DNA from: Acanthopleura granulata
Taxonomy: Eukaryota; Mollusca; Polyplacophora; Chitonida; Chitonidae
Assembly: GCA_016165875.1 (NCBI GenBank)
Contig: JABBOT010000002.1
Span: 36,483,868-36,547,867, forward strand
Direction: 5' to 3'
Length of the DNA: 64,000 bases
Part shown: positions 34,611 through 47,100 of the stretch, piece after piece
Layout of the letters: each line of letters starts with the position of its first letter
Numbering within the stretch: the first letter of the stretch is position 1
Notes under the pieces: generated by a model
What the model was told of the DNA's origin: nothing
Database searches by the model: none
Seen by the model: only the letters and a program-made list of their open reading frames with translations
Translations under genes and position numbers: made by a program

Positions 34611-37600
34611 TTAATTCCATCCTTTGCGATTTCCCTGTCTCATTCGACTGTTGTCTCTCATACCCCCACCCATCCCCCTATTCTTGTAGCCTCCGCCAAA
34701 GTTTCCTGAATCCATTCCACCCATTCGGCCTCCGTAGTTGCCCATGCCTCCGTCCATGCTCATACGTCCACCAAATCCACTGTCCATACCAAGTCGATCT
34801 CCCATGCCAAACCCTCCCTCAAGCCCCATACGGCGCGACAGGCCTCCTTCCAGGCTCATCCTGCCACCCATGCCTCCATCCAAGCTCATCCGTGCGCCCA
34901 GTCCACTATCTAATCCCATTCGGCCCCCAAAACCGCCGTCCAGACCTAAGGAGCTGTCCAGATTCATCCTGCCGCCAAGCCCTCGGTCCATGCCCATGCC
35001 CATCCCACTGTCCAGGCCCATCCCCATGCCCATCCGACCTCCCATTCCACTGTCCATATTCCCCATTCTGTTGTAACGATTTTCCAGCTCCATGGATCTC
35101 TCAAACTGCATGTTATCAAGAAGAGATCGGATCTGTCCTCCATCTCTAAACTGCCTGCCACCAGCGTTGTATCCCTGCATGGAGCGGCCAGCTCCGCCAG
35201 ACATCCTGCGCCCTGGGTCGCGGCCCTGTACCCCTCTTCCTGCTGGGACGCGCTCACCTCCTAGGATAAGAATCAAGTTACAAACTGTTAGTGTTGATAT
35301 AATACACGTGGTAATTCAGGTCACAAGTAGCAAACAAGAAGAATTTCACATGATCAAGGAAAAAGTCTTTGTTGATAACATTTGTACATATTTGTGTAAT
35401 GATTTGTACACCACAGTTCGATTAATTCTGCTTCATTAAAGCAACTGCAATTAGGTTTCATGAGGATTTTGAGAGGAAAGTCACAGACACCGATACCTTT
35501 ATAACAGTACCATCAAGACACTACCTGCACGTACATCCTAAGTCAAGATCTCTAAAAATAACCCTTAACTGTGATGTCGTTTCAAAGTGGAAGAAGAGGG
35601 CATCAATACAAGTACAAGCCGTTGATATCAGTGGAGATGGGTGTACGACTGTATTTATTTAGTACTGATTTATTTGATTGGTGTTAAACGCCATACTCAA
35701 GAATATTTTACTTATACGAGGGCGGCCAGCATTATGGTGGGAGGAAACCAGGCAAAGCCCAGGGGAAACCCAGAGGAAGCCAGCATGAGCTGGACTTGAA
35801 CTCACAGCGACTGCATTGGTGAGAGGAACGGGGTCATAACCCTGCACTGGCGTGCTAACTCCCTCAGCCACAGAGCTCCCAGTTTGCAACTGAGAGACTT
35901 CATATGTATGAGGTCAGTGGATCAGACAGACAACTAACTGCCAGTGAAAATCATCACAAATATTAGCAACAAGTAGCTAATGAAAGTTTCAATACTTAAA
36001 TACCTTTAAATTTATCCTGGTCAGCGTACTCCAAATTAATGGAACGTCCATCAATCTTTGCATTACTGAATTTCTCAAAGGCTTTCCTTGCTGCCAATGG
36101 AGATCTGAACTCAATGAAGGCAACTCTATTTCAGAGAGAAGAGAACAGACACTCATTATTATGGATGATACATTTACATCAGCTACAGACAGAAAAATAA
36201 TGTCTTACATCAAAATGTAAATTTTGTACAACTTTGAGGTTAAGAGAGGTACATATTTCAGCCTAAATGTGAATGAGTAATTATTTATTACATACATTTC
36301 CACCTAATTCATTCAAGCTACTCGAAACAGCCAATTTAAAGTGTACACTACTGTGATCTGACGAGGGAGAAAAGCAAATATTGTGAAACAGGTCAAAATG
36401 AGGTCACACTTCATGTATGTTTGCGAGATACATTTCTCAATATCAAGATATTTATTATTACCAAGTCTATGTTAATGAAAAGCACTAGGCAATGTGATGC
36501 CATTTGAGTAGGACAGGATTCTCACCCTTTGGATTTTCCTGTGTTGGCAAATCGCAGGATTTTCACATTTTCAGCTGTCCTGAAAATTCGCATGATTTTA
36601 TCTTCTTTTGTGTCAAAACTGAGATTTCCAACAAACAAAACACGATTCTGACTATTTCCAGCTTGATCTGAAAGCATAAAAGAGCAAATACATGCAGAGA
36701 AGATAAGTCAATTCAGTCCATACATAAGAAGTTATACAGGCCCTTGTGCACACCTTGGCCTTAGCACAATGAATCCATTAGAGCTTTATTTCTGGTGGTT
36801 ATCCAGATCCAGAAATGTAAGGTAGGGGAATTTCCCTGCGGCAGATGTTTGCGCTCTCTGGGTATGATCTAATTTGTTATGATCTAATTTGTTATGAACT
36901 GTAATATAACACCAGTCTAGTCAGTAGATTACCTGCTACATGAGCTACAGGTATGAGAGTGTTACCTTTGGTTTTAGGAACCCTTTGTGCACGGCCGGGA
37001 GATTTGGCATCTCCAGAACTACGTGAGGAAAACTGACTTAGCACCAGCTTCTTCCCATTCAACTCCACCCCTTGCTTTGTTTTGATGATCTCTTGTACTT
37101 CTTCTTTAGATCCAAACTGTAGGAAAGCAAACCTAGAAGGAAATGCAGAGAGAAAAGAAGGATTACAAGTAATTCCTCTGCAAAATGGTTGTCATATCAC
37201 ATTGAAAATGAGGTGAGATTTATCTAGGTTAACCTCTTATTCGTAAAAGTTCTAATGGATATATGCTAGGATTTTTCCTTACCCTTTACTTTTCTGGTTT
37301 TTCTGTGGAACATGTAGCTCTACCACTGTTGGGAATAGTGTCCTTAAGTCTTCTTCTGTTGTGGTCTTCAAGAAGTTCCTCACAAACAAGATGACTTCAT
37401 CAGCTGAAAGCAGAAACATTTTGAAAACTGAACTGCACAGAGACTTTTTGCCATAAACAGTATTTTCTGTGACAAGTTATTTCACATTCAGATATATGGA
37501 TGGTAAATGCAGCGCATCAAGCTGGTTGTTAATAATTTAGGTGAAAATGGGTTTGACTTATTTCAAGCGTTCAACACTGGAAACAAACACTGGTGATTTC

Positions 37601-40600
37601 TGCTGGAGCTGCACAGTAGACTTTGAAACCAAGAACTTCACAGACTGCGGGTGAGGAAACTTACGAGCTCTCAGTTTTTTCAGTGATTCATCCCCTTCGC
37701 TGGTCTCCTTCTCTTCAATGGCTTCAAACTTCACCTCCTTCAGGTCCAACTCACTTCCAGATAAATTCAATGTTTTTTCTTTGTCCTCTGGCTTCATGAG
37801 AATAATTTCTCCAGCTCTATAAAACCAATGGATAAGTAGATATCGATATATATCACCTTCAACTTGGCTGCAAACCACTGTAACACTGACCGACAAACTA
37901 AAGATTTATACTATTTTACCTCACCATAACTCAATATCAATGTGACAGACTGCCTGTCTGAATTAGTTGGTCAGTAATGATTTAATCTATGACATCAGTC
38001 GGAATGCAGAGGAATCAAAAACCAAGTGGACTTGCCACATCAAACAACCTTACAGATTCGCCTGGATCAGAAATGTGACATTGCTCAGTGGCTAGTGGAG
38101 GGCTTTCACAAGTACTTACAGTGTCCAAGCTGGATCAATGTTAGGTTTGAATTCTTTTAACGCTACTTCATTCTCCTTCAGGAAGGCCTCCAGTGAAGAG
38201 TCAAAGGAATCGTGGGTTACTCGCTTCACATACACATTCATCCTCACTGAGAACAAATATTTCATACTATCTGAAAATGTTTTGAACGCAAATTCCAAAC
38301 ATTGCATTCTACTTAATCATTTCTGAAAACCCATCTCATGACTCATATGTGAATGAACTTCAAAGAAGATGGATGAAGCACATATATCCATACAGTGCTT
38401 TTTAAGACAAAGACATGGCACTGGATCAGACAAATTAACTGTCAGGTCTATGAATAAAACTGACCCAGTTTCATAAAATTGATTACTGTAGCTTTTACAT
38501 GTAGATATACCATGACAATGCTTTTTGCTTAGAGATGAAGATTTGGACACCTCTAATACATTAATACCTTCACTGAGGCACGTAACATTACAAAAGGCTA
38601 TTGCACATGTACAGTACCTGGTTTTGGTTCAACTTTTTGTTTCTTGGCCACAGGTTGTTTGCCAGTAGCCTTCCTCTTCTTGGTATCCCCATTTTCACCT
38701 TCCGCTGCTTCTTCCTCAGCTTCTTCCCCACCTTCAGCTTCTTCTTCTTCCTCCTCCTCCTCTTCTTCCACTTCTTCACCCTCCACTTCTTCATCTCCCT
38801 CCTCTTCTTCTGGTTAAGAAAAATTTAAACATCATAAATATGAGTCAAACTGCAAGGAATTAAACTGAGCTAAAAACAAAAAAAACACACATATTTTAAC
38901 TCTGCATTTAAGAGTTGTGAAAATCCACAAAAATTCCCTCACCATAAGTGTCAAAGCCCATATGTTTTCTTAACCAGACGCAATATGATGCTCAAAACAG
39001 TCTTTGATATTCCTCTTGTCTTTTTACTGCATATCTGCACATCACTAAAAGAGTATAAACATGTACCTAGCAATTCTTCTTCTGCCTGCTCATCTACACC
39101 TTCCTCGCCATCATTGTTGTTGTCATCTTCTAGGATGTCATCATCAGGCTCTGGTATGTCCTCCTCCCCTTCTGTTGGTTCCAAGCTCACATCCATCCCT
39201 GAAATTACACAGACAGCTGCATTAGGGGGTCACTATCAATGTGTCACCAAGGGTTTACCCAGCCAGTAAACTTGAGCGGAAATGCCTGTTCATAAGCGGA
39301 ACAAACCAAGCATGCATTCTATTAGCAGCTGCACTTATCACAAGGGAGATGTGTAAAAAGAAAAAAAAAATATTATGAAAGAAAGCTACATTTGTTGGAG
39401 CATTTCTCCATCCATTCATTATCACAGTCGTGAGCAATTGTACAGATTAATGCTAAGCTTTTGAATCTTGTCAACAACTCTGAACAAAAACACTCATCCC
39501 ACAAAAGCAAGAGTCTACCTTCTTCTGCTTCCACCTGGTCTCCATTACCAACGTCTTCGGCTTCTTCCTTCACTTCCTCTGCAACTGGGATCTGCTCAGC
39601 TGCCTCCTATAATTAACAGTTGACAGAAACTACCATTTAATATATCATCGTCAACCTAAAATAAATGCTCCTGACCAGCCATGTTAAAAAGATGTGCATA
39701 TCATAAAACTTGCAAATAATTCCATAAAGCAGACAGTAAAATTAACAGATGTTAAGGGGTCTCATGTAACTTTGACCTAGTTTTGGGAAAGCAATGAGGA
39801 TTCAAACAGCAATATTCAGGTTTTCCTTGAAGCAAATGAACTCAAGCTCAAGTTTAATGTGCAACAGCACTAGTGAAAGGGTCAAGATCATAACTGCAAG
39901 CCTCCTTGCTTCAGGAAACATTTACGCTGCTAGATGTTACAAATAGCTTCAGTGCAAGATTTGTTCTACATACTCCAATGTAGAGCACAAATGATGTAGA
40001 CGATAACGCTTTTAGCAGCACTGTACTGCAAAACTTCATGACTGCACCCATTGCACAATACATATCAAACGATAACTTTGGCTTCCACAACGACCTTAAC
40101 AATATTTCGCTTCCAACTCTCTGCAGTATGAATGGACCATTACAACTGATCCCTTTCCGAAGTTCCTTTCCATACTGAGGTGCTCCTTAACCGTTCAATC
40201 ATTCAATCCTTACATTCTCAAGGAGATGCATGGCACTACACCTCTCATGCACTGTTCAATATACATACTGGTGAAGTCAAATCCATCGATCACATTCATT
40301 GGCAATATCCGCTGCACTTGGGATATCAAACATGTGCACATTCGCCATAATCCATGGCCAATATGACATTTCATTAGATCGAAGACATGGATTTCAAAAG
40401 ACAATCGGCACACTGCATAAGGTTCACTGATCACAATCTGTCTGTTGTCTGACAATGATGTTTCCAGGTCCTCCATTCTCCTTGCTTTGCATCGGTCAAG
40501 TCTTGGGACTATCTTCATACATGTTGGTGTTAATTCCACTGTAGTCAAGAGATTCAATACTATGGACCTCTGGCAAATCCATGTCAGACCGATTCGCTGA

Positions 40601-43316
40601 AACTGTCTTGGGGTACTGCAATGCATGTATCCCCCTTGAATCTGCACAGTCTTGTGCACCACATAACAACAGAGGCATATATCAAAGGCCACTCTTAATT
40701 CTGTTATAACATGCCTGGACAATATAGGCAACAGTGGCTGGTAAGCCATGATCTACAACAATAGCAAAAGAGTGTTTTAAGTCACTTGTATGAGCTTTAT
40801 TATCACCTTGCTGCAGTCTTACTGTGTGATACAGATACTGCTCACAGTGTAAGAAAATACTTTACAGGAAAGAATATTACCCATTGGCAAAAATTCTCAA
40901 ATCAATAAACAAAAAGTAGACATAATGATAAACATACTTAATCTTAACAGAATTAGTGCCAGGTTCAACTGCACTCAATCCCAAATGTAACAGTTTAGCA
41001 AAGTATTAACAATAAAACAAGTTTCTGTAACAATATAAAATTCTTTATTGTATTCTGTAATTCTCCAACCTATTTGCAGGTTATCAAATAATTTGGTTTC
41101 AAGCATACGGTGTAACCTGGCTTAAGCCCACCTCTTGGAGGATAAGATAGCTGTCATATGTAGTTTATGTTGCGCCTTGTCTTATAACAAGGTAATACGG
41201 ACGTGGTAAATATACTTAATTTCATCATGCTTACATTTTTGACCCATGAAAGATTTGTTTTTAAATAAATCTTTCTGTTTGTCACCAGAAAGAATTTCTC
41301 CTAGCTGTGGATAAATCCAAGGTCCATAGTTTTATATTTTTTTCCCTTATCTATATAATGATTACGTACAGTTTTTTACAATCCAGTGAAAACGGAAAAC
41401 AAGACGTTTTGAGAGAAAATACAAGGCAAAGTACTCATAACTTATATGCACCACTGATGAAAAGACAGCTTTGCACTGCGAGGATACACTGTACATTAGA
41501 GTATTACATTGTTCACAGAAGTTAAATGTCAACTTCTGCCAACAATGGACCACACAGACTTTTTGCATTAATACTACTGTGAAAAAAAGTTGAAGAATCA
41601 AAATCATTATATACATATTAAAATCATTAAATACAAAGTAAAACATTTTCTTTTCAGAAAACATTAATATAACAAACAGTTGACTTCTTTGCGAACAATG
41701 GCAAGGGTACATGTTTACCTATGTGGTTGTCCACTGCACATCAAGTCCGCAGCCATCCTCCAGACACCAGCCCACAAATAGCCACATCTTCAATCTGCTG
41801 GTGGACTTTACACGGATGGCATATACCTAATTCTAAACTACAACTCTTTCATGCACCTACTGGGCCTCTCACCTTGCAATGAGTTTTGCTCTATGACCAC
41901 TCAATGCTATCACATCAGCTCTGAGAGCCAAGTTTGCTAAATTTATTGTAGTTGACTACTCAAGACTTGTCAAATGCACCCGTGAATCTCCTTCCTTCTC
42001 GTGTTTATTATGCTCCCACCATGCCAGTTTCAACATACAGTAGCTACGAACGCAACATCACAACATGGTTTTAGCCATGGCTCGTAGACAATGCTTCTGT
42101 CTTTGAACTTATTTTCACCTCTGAAGGCAGGTGATAATATCAAATGATGGCAAAGAAGAAAAAGGTTCTGTCACCTGGAACCATGCAGGATCGGCACAAC
42201 AGCTTTGAATCCAGACAATGTTGCGCACATCACAAGTTTGAACTGTGATGCCACAACTAAAGGCACTGCATTTTCAAAACATACAGGCAACACTTGTGGA
42301 ACTTTCTTACAACTGCAAAGAAAGGACAATGTTTACAGGACCTCATTTCCATCTGTTGATTTCATCTGTTGACTGATGATTTCAGCTGTATGGCAGCTTC
42401 CAATGCCATTGTTGAATATTCGTCCTGGGATAACAGTATGTATTTCAGGATGCATAAAAGTGAGAGAACTTAAATGAAATTTTACCCTTCATATCTGATA
42501 TATTTGAAGGATCAGTGTTTCTGTGGAGATTACTAAAGATTAAAGCTTGACGTTGTCTCTTGTAGAAACCCTGCATGAAAATAAAATTGTGCAAATCGTC
42601 AACAAAAGTATGTTTATTGCATAACAATAACATAACCCATGATGATGAATTGGATATGCAGACATACAAAAACCTGTAGGTCAATTAGATTACCAAGGAA
42701 GCTGAGAAAAAAACAATATTTATACCCTATAAAACACATGTATTAAAATTTACAACTGCTACATTGTAACTGTGTTAGCCAGCCTTAGCATCTGCTGAAT
42801 AGCTGGCAATACCATGAGCCTGCAGTTGTTTATGAAGGAAGGTATACACAAACCAAACTTTCATTGCACAAGGGTATAATCTACAAGGTGTAAACAATGA
42901 CTGTCCAAATTTTAAACTAGTGTGAGTCCATCCAAATACCGAGGTACACTTCGGGCAACTTGTGTTATCTGGGCCCAAGCGCAAGCACAGCCAGGCAGTA
43001 TGCCTAAAAATCACAAATTTAGGAATGTAAGCCTTGAAATCCTTAATGATTAACTTAAGAGACCCTAAGAAATATCACACAAATGCAAGAATATATAAGT
43101 ACAATGTAAATAAATATCAAGATGTCGAATATCTGGTCTAAAAATGTAAGTTAGTAGACAAGTGCCCAAGCATTTAACATAACAAAGGGAACATGGAACA
43201 GCAGGAAGTGCCCGGATGAAACCCAACCATCGTTCTATAAAACCCAAGATCACTTCCACCAGAAAACCTACAGGCTTGATCTTCTTCTTTCTTGCTTGAG
43301 CTGCAACTCTGGGCAT
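34611..43316 (-). CDS. NCL: Nucleolin-like protein: acidic N-terminus, RRM-like domain, two RRMs, Met/Gly/Arg-repeat tail
   Basis: Likely a nucleolar/nuclear RNA-binding protein in rRNA or pre-mRNA processing. Exons in coding order: 43316-43272, 39606-39519, 39198-39067, 38809-38618, 38246-38120, 37816-37665, 37403-37283, 37132-36966, 36667-36526, 36125-36004, 35260-34611; together 1938 nt (645 aa). Residues 1-15 are basic (RKKKIKP). Residues 16-132 are strongly acidic with long Glu/Asp runs. A bipartite-looking basic segment (KKRK, KKQK) follows to about 152. An RRM-like domain (153-245) has NVYVKRV but no RNP1. RRM2 (246-341) has ILFVRNF and SKGFAFLQF; RRM3 (342-429) has VLFVGNL and SKGVAFIEF. 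The tail (430-645) repeats MGLDSGLG-RM-type units, recalling hnRNP M. Exon 1 is the least certain, but its phase, the 88-nt second exon and the divergent paralogue's matching structure support it. Nucleolin-like is the best call; an hnRNP M-like role is an alternative. Confidence 0.87.
35652..35880 (-). mobile_element. tRNA-derived SINE inside a nucleolin-like gene intron
   Basis: GATTTATTTGATTGGTGTTA tail, ACTCAAGAATATTTTACTTA, CCAGCATTATGGTGGGAGGA, GGGGAAACCCAG, then AAGCCAGCATGAGCTGGACT and a head complement ending CTCAGCCACAGAGCTCCC. It lies in the last intron, in the same orientation as the host gene. Confidence 0.85.
39607..43271 (-). other. Large first intron of the three-RRM nucleolin-like gene
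   Basis: About 3.7 kb. It contains a 179-codon open frame on the - strand (40210-40749) with no recognisable domain and no splice context. I also looked for an additional acidic exon and found none. Vertebrate nucleolin introns host snoRNAs; I could not identify convincing box C/D or H/ACA candidates by eye. Confidence 0.4.
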
Positions 43317-44101
43317 TTTGGATACTGGTGAGAGAGTAGACTAGCAGAAACGAACGTAAATTACTCAAAATCTTCAACAAAGAACCGGTCTGTCCTCTAT
43401 CGCCTTCTTCAGCACTTGGGTCAAGAGCCTCGGTTTAGAATGGTGTATCAAAAATCCAACTCTCAAAAAGGTCTGAAAGAACATCATAAATTACGAAATT
43501 TACGGAATTGTGGATCATACTTTCATCAAACCGTATGCTGTAATTCACTGTATTAAATATATTTGAACAAAACCGCATTTGTGACAAAATTTTGAATTGT
43601 AAATTGTACACTGTATTGGGCAAAAATAGCATAACTCAAGTTTTGGTTCAAATCTAAGGTTAACGCTTTCTTCCTCTTTTTTTAATTCTAAAAACGTGTG
43701 CCGTTCGTCACAGGAACTTCGTCACCCCACCAATCAATGTTTCTGTGTTTCCACGTAATAGATTCTACACTGACACGGTCAGCCTTCTTTTAATATCATA
43801 TCTATTCAGGGATCAATTAATCTCCTCCAGCCCCGAGTACCCCCAGAATTACTCTGATACAAAGAAAGTGTTATGTTAATCCTGCTCCATCGATAAAATA
43901 AAAAGATAAATAGCGTTGTGTGAAAGGTCGATGACCAATGACTGACTATAAATGCTCTACAATGATTTTAAGGATAGTTTACGTTGCCAGTGCCCATTTC
44001 GTTTTTATTATATTGTCGCCAAACATTTGCAAGTTAAGATTTTTTTAAGTAGGAACTAAACACGTGCGAATTCTTATGTCATTCACTGTGAAAGTGAGGA
44101 G
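43317..44101. promoter_or_regulatory. Divergent promoter region between two nucleolin-like paralogues
   Basis: 785 bp separate the start codons of two head-to-head genes that share exon structure. The interval has no open frame with family resemblance and must hold both 5' UTRs and promoters. No clear TATA box is seen for either. Shared regulation of the pair is inferred from spacing only. Confidence 0.55.
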
Positions 44102-47100
44102 ATGTCGTTAACAAAGAATGAAAACATGTTGGAGGAACGGGTAAGAAATTGAAAGCGACGGTTGACAAAGCAGACAAAGACCATTAAGTACTCGATGTGA
44201 GGGGTGGACTGATTTAGTTTTTGCGTAAACTTACCAGCCGACAAGAGTTCTCTCGCAGCTCTAGTGAATATTCAAAGGGGGATAATCACATTTAACAGTA
44301 ACCGGGCTGCACCAAATGAAAACATATTTGTGTATTAGCATTTTAACTTTCCCTCCCATAATCCTCAAAGCTGAACTCCAGTGATATTCTGAAGATGTTT
44401 TACAATATGCAAGTAGAATGATCTTTCCCTGTACATCTTTGTATATTAACTGTTATTATATTATTGACTGTTCAGCTTGGTCATTTGATGCCCGTTGTGG
44501 TCGTGGCGGTCTCGGCATGAAGCATTCTTTTCATTCCTTACACTCAGTTATCTGAGGGAGTGTAAGAGTCAGGCTAACAAGATTGAACTGCAGAACCTGA
44601 TTTGTCTTTGACGTTCAATTGTAGTATTCTGATTCATTATATTTCCTCTGCATTTCAATTATTCAATCCCTGTTTGGGGAACCTTGCACACTTTTTCAAC
44701 AAATTTGAAAAATGTGACATAGACATAGTAAAATGGGTGTGTCACCTTACGAATGCTATGTGGACTTCAGCTTTAATGTAATATGCTTGTATAGGCATAC
44801 TTATCATCTTAAAAAAAGAACATGTCAAGGACCCTTTCACAAAAATGTAAAGGCATTAGAATTTTTACTTTCTCTTTAGAAAGGAGTCTGTCATCAGTAT
44901 TTTGGGTATGTTCTGAACCAAACATACATGTTGATAGTGTTGGTGCTATATGGCTGATGCTCAGGATATGCCAAGATATCTTACTAATCATCATGTTTAT
45001 TTCAGGCCTTGTGTTGCTTAAATGGAACTAAAAATTGAATGGCATCAGTAAAATGAAGTACGAAAGAGGATTTGAATGGAAATAGGCCTTAATTAAGACA
45101 GTGAAGATTATGCCACAGGAGGGAGTTGGGAGGAAAACAATAGTGCCTGGCTTGCCATATTGCTGGAGTTGTGTATTCAAACCTTGCTCCTGCCTCCGGT
45201 AGAAGGTTTGGTGGCTTCTTATTAAGATGGGAGATATTTTTCTTATAAGTACATCTATTTACAGGCCTCTGAGGAGCAGACTGGCGATGAGAATGTTGCA
45301 CAGACCAATGAATCTGGTAAACCTGGCATCATAGAGGAAGGGGACAGCAAAGGTAAAGGTGAACAACATTGATTATAGAAATTAGTTTTTTTTCCTTTAT
45401 ACAATCAAGATTCTATCAATTTGTATCCAGCTTTGGCTGAATATTTGTCAAGCATCACTCAGTAGAATATTAGTCTCATAGACTCTACATTTACACATCT
45501 ATCTTTGAGGTTTGGTGTAACTGGTATTTGTTTTTTGTCATTCAGAGAGTTCACCAGACTCTGATAAGCCAGCAATAAGCGATGCAGATAGTGGTGATGA
45601 AGTCCTGGATGAAGAGGATTACACAGAAGGTGATACAAGGGAGATAATTAAGCTGAAAGTTTGAAGTTACCCGTGTGTTAAGAAGGGTATATGGGAATTT
45701 AACTCAGAGTGTGAAACTTTAACTGTGAGCCGCATCTCCCTATAATATTTATCAAATGGAGAACCAATCTTGCTTAAATATAATGTTCAGCTGGGAAAAA
45801 ATTATGCAAGCCATATCTGCTAGTATCACTAGCCCAGGAATGGACACAAAGAAAAGTGACATCAGTCTAACTCTGCACAGTAAATTAACCCATGATGTGA
45901 TTTATATACCTCCTGGCCTGCAACTAAGGCAAGTGTATGTCCACATTCTAACCTGTATAATCAGCCAGTGGCAGTGGATAGTCACAGATGATATTAGCAC
46001 AAAGTATATTTCCCCTTTATTTTGCCATTTTATCACATGATATGACATTCTTTGGTTCCGTAAGTCTAATAAAATTTGGGGAATGACATGTAAGGCATGT
46101 ATCTTGATGTGGTTTTCAAAAGCTGTTCTTGCTCATACTGGAAACATATTCAGAATTTTATTGTCTTCACTTTCTCTAGGTGCAGGAAGGGAGGGGGTGG
46201 GGACATCCAGGCTGATCATGATAATGTGCACATGTGTTGATACCTCACTTACACTAGGGAAGGCATGGGGAAATGTCCAGTTAATTGATAACAGAATATA
46301 CATGCAAGCTTTGCCTTCTGACAGTTCAGTGACCTTATGTAAGTTTCACAGAGCTCTTGACTGTTAAATTTCATTGGCTTTTGGGGTAATTTTGTATCGG
46401 CTCGTTATATACTTTCAGAAGAGGAAGACTCTGATGGTGAGAAAGACAAAACTGATGACACAGCCAAGAACAAAATAAAGGCTAAGCCTAAAAAACCAGG
46501 TGGGTGACAATTACTCAACTAGATCTACATTTGAAGGCAAACCAGGAATGGAAAAAAGAGAGACATACAGTTTTACTGGCAGAAAAGGTATAGATGAAGC
46601 AGAGCTGATCATTTCTGATGTAAATCTTTGCACTTGTACTTATTAGCCAATAAAAATGAATTTGTTTTTTTTGAACTGAAAACTATTGGTAATGTTTCTT
46701 TTTCCCAGATAACTGATGTGATATATACATTCATCTTGTAATGTATACTTATTTAAAAGTTTCCAGAATAAATGGAGGTATCTACTTGCTTAGTAGGATT
46801 TAAAGTGATTATGTTTTCACTGTTTCTTCCCTTTCAGTTCTGGTGAATGTATTTGTACACTGTACTTCAAGTGACTTACTTGATTCATCAGAGACACTGA
46901 GAAATCTCATGGAAGAGAATGATGTGAATGTCAAGGACATTAAATTGTCAACAGAACCGGTTTGGATCAGGTGTGTAGGTAAAATAGACTTTGTTACCAT
47001 GGTTACTGAATTAACAGAATATCTTGGTTTTTCCATATATTGTCGAAAGGCCAGTGTCTGATTTATTAAGCTTAAACGTTGATTTTGTGTTAGTGCGTTT

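Noticed and set aside
34604..35149. 181-codon + strand frame rich in Pro, Ser and Cys
   Set aside because: It is the antisense shadow of the Gly/Met/Arg tail exon, where biased codons keep other frames open.
36126..38119. Intronic snoRNAs as in vertebrate nucleolin
   Set aside because: I scanned for box C/D (RTGATGA and CTGA pairs) and for H/ACA patterns on the - strand and found no convincing pair. A covariance-model search would be decisive.
38588..38828. Lys/Arg-rich and Phe/Leu-rich frames over the acidic exon
   Set aside because: They are alternative frames of the GAA/GAG-rich exon 38618-38809; splicing phase supports the acidic reading.
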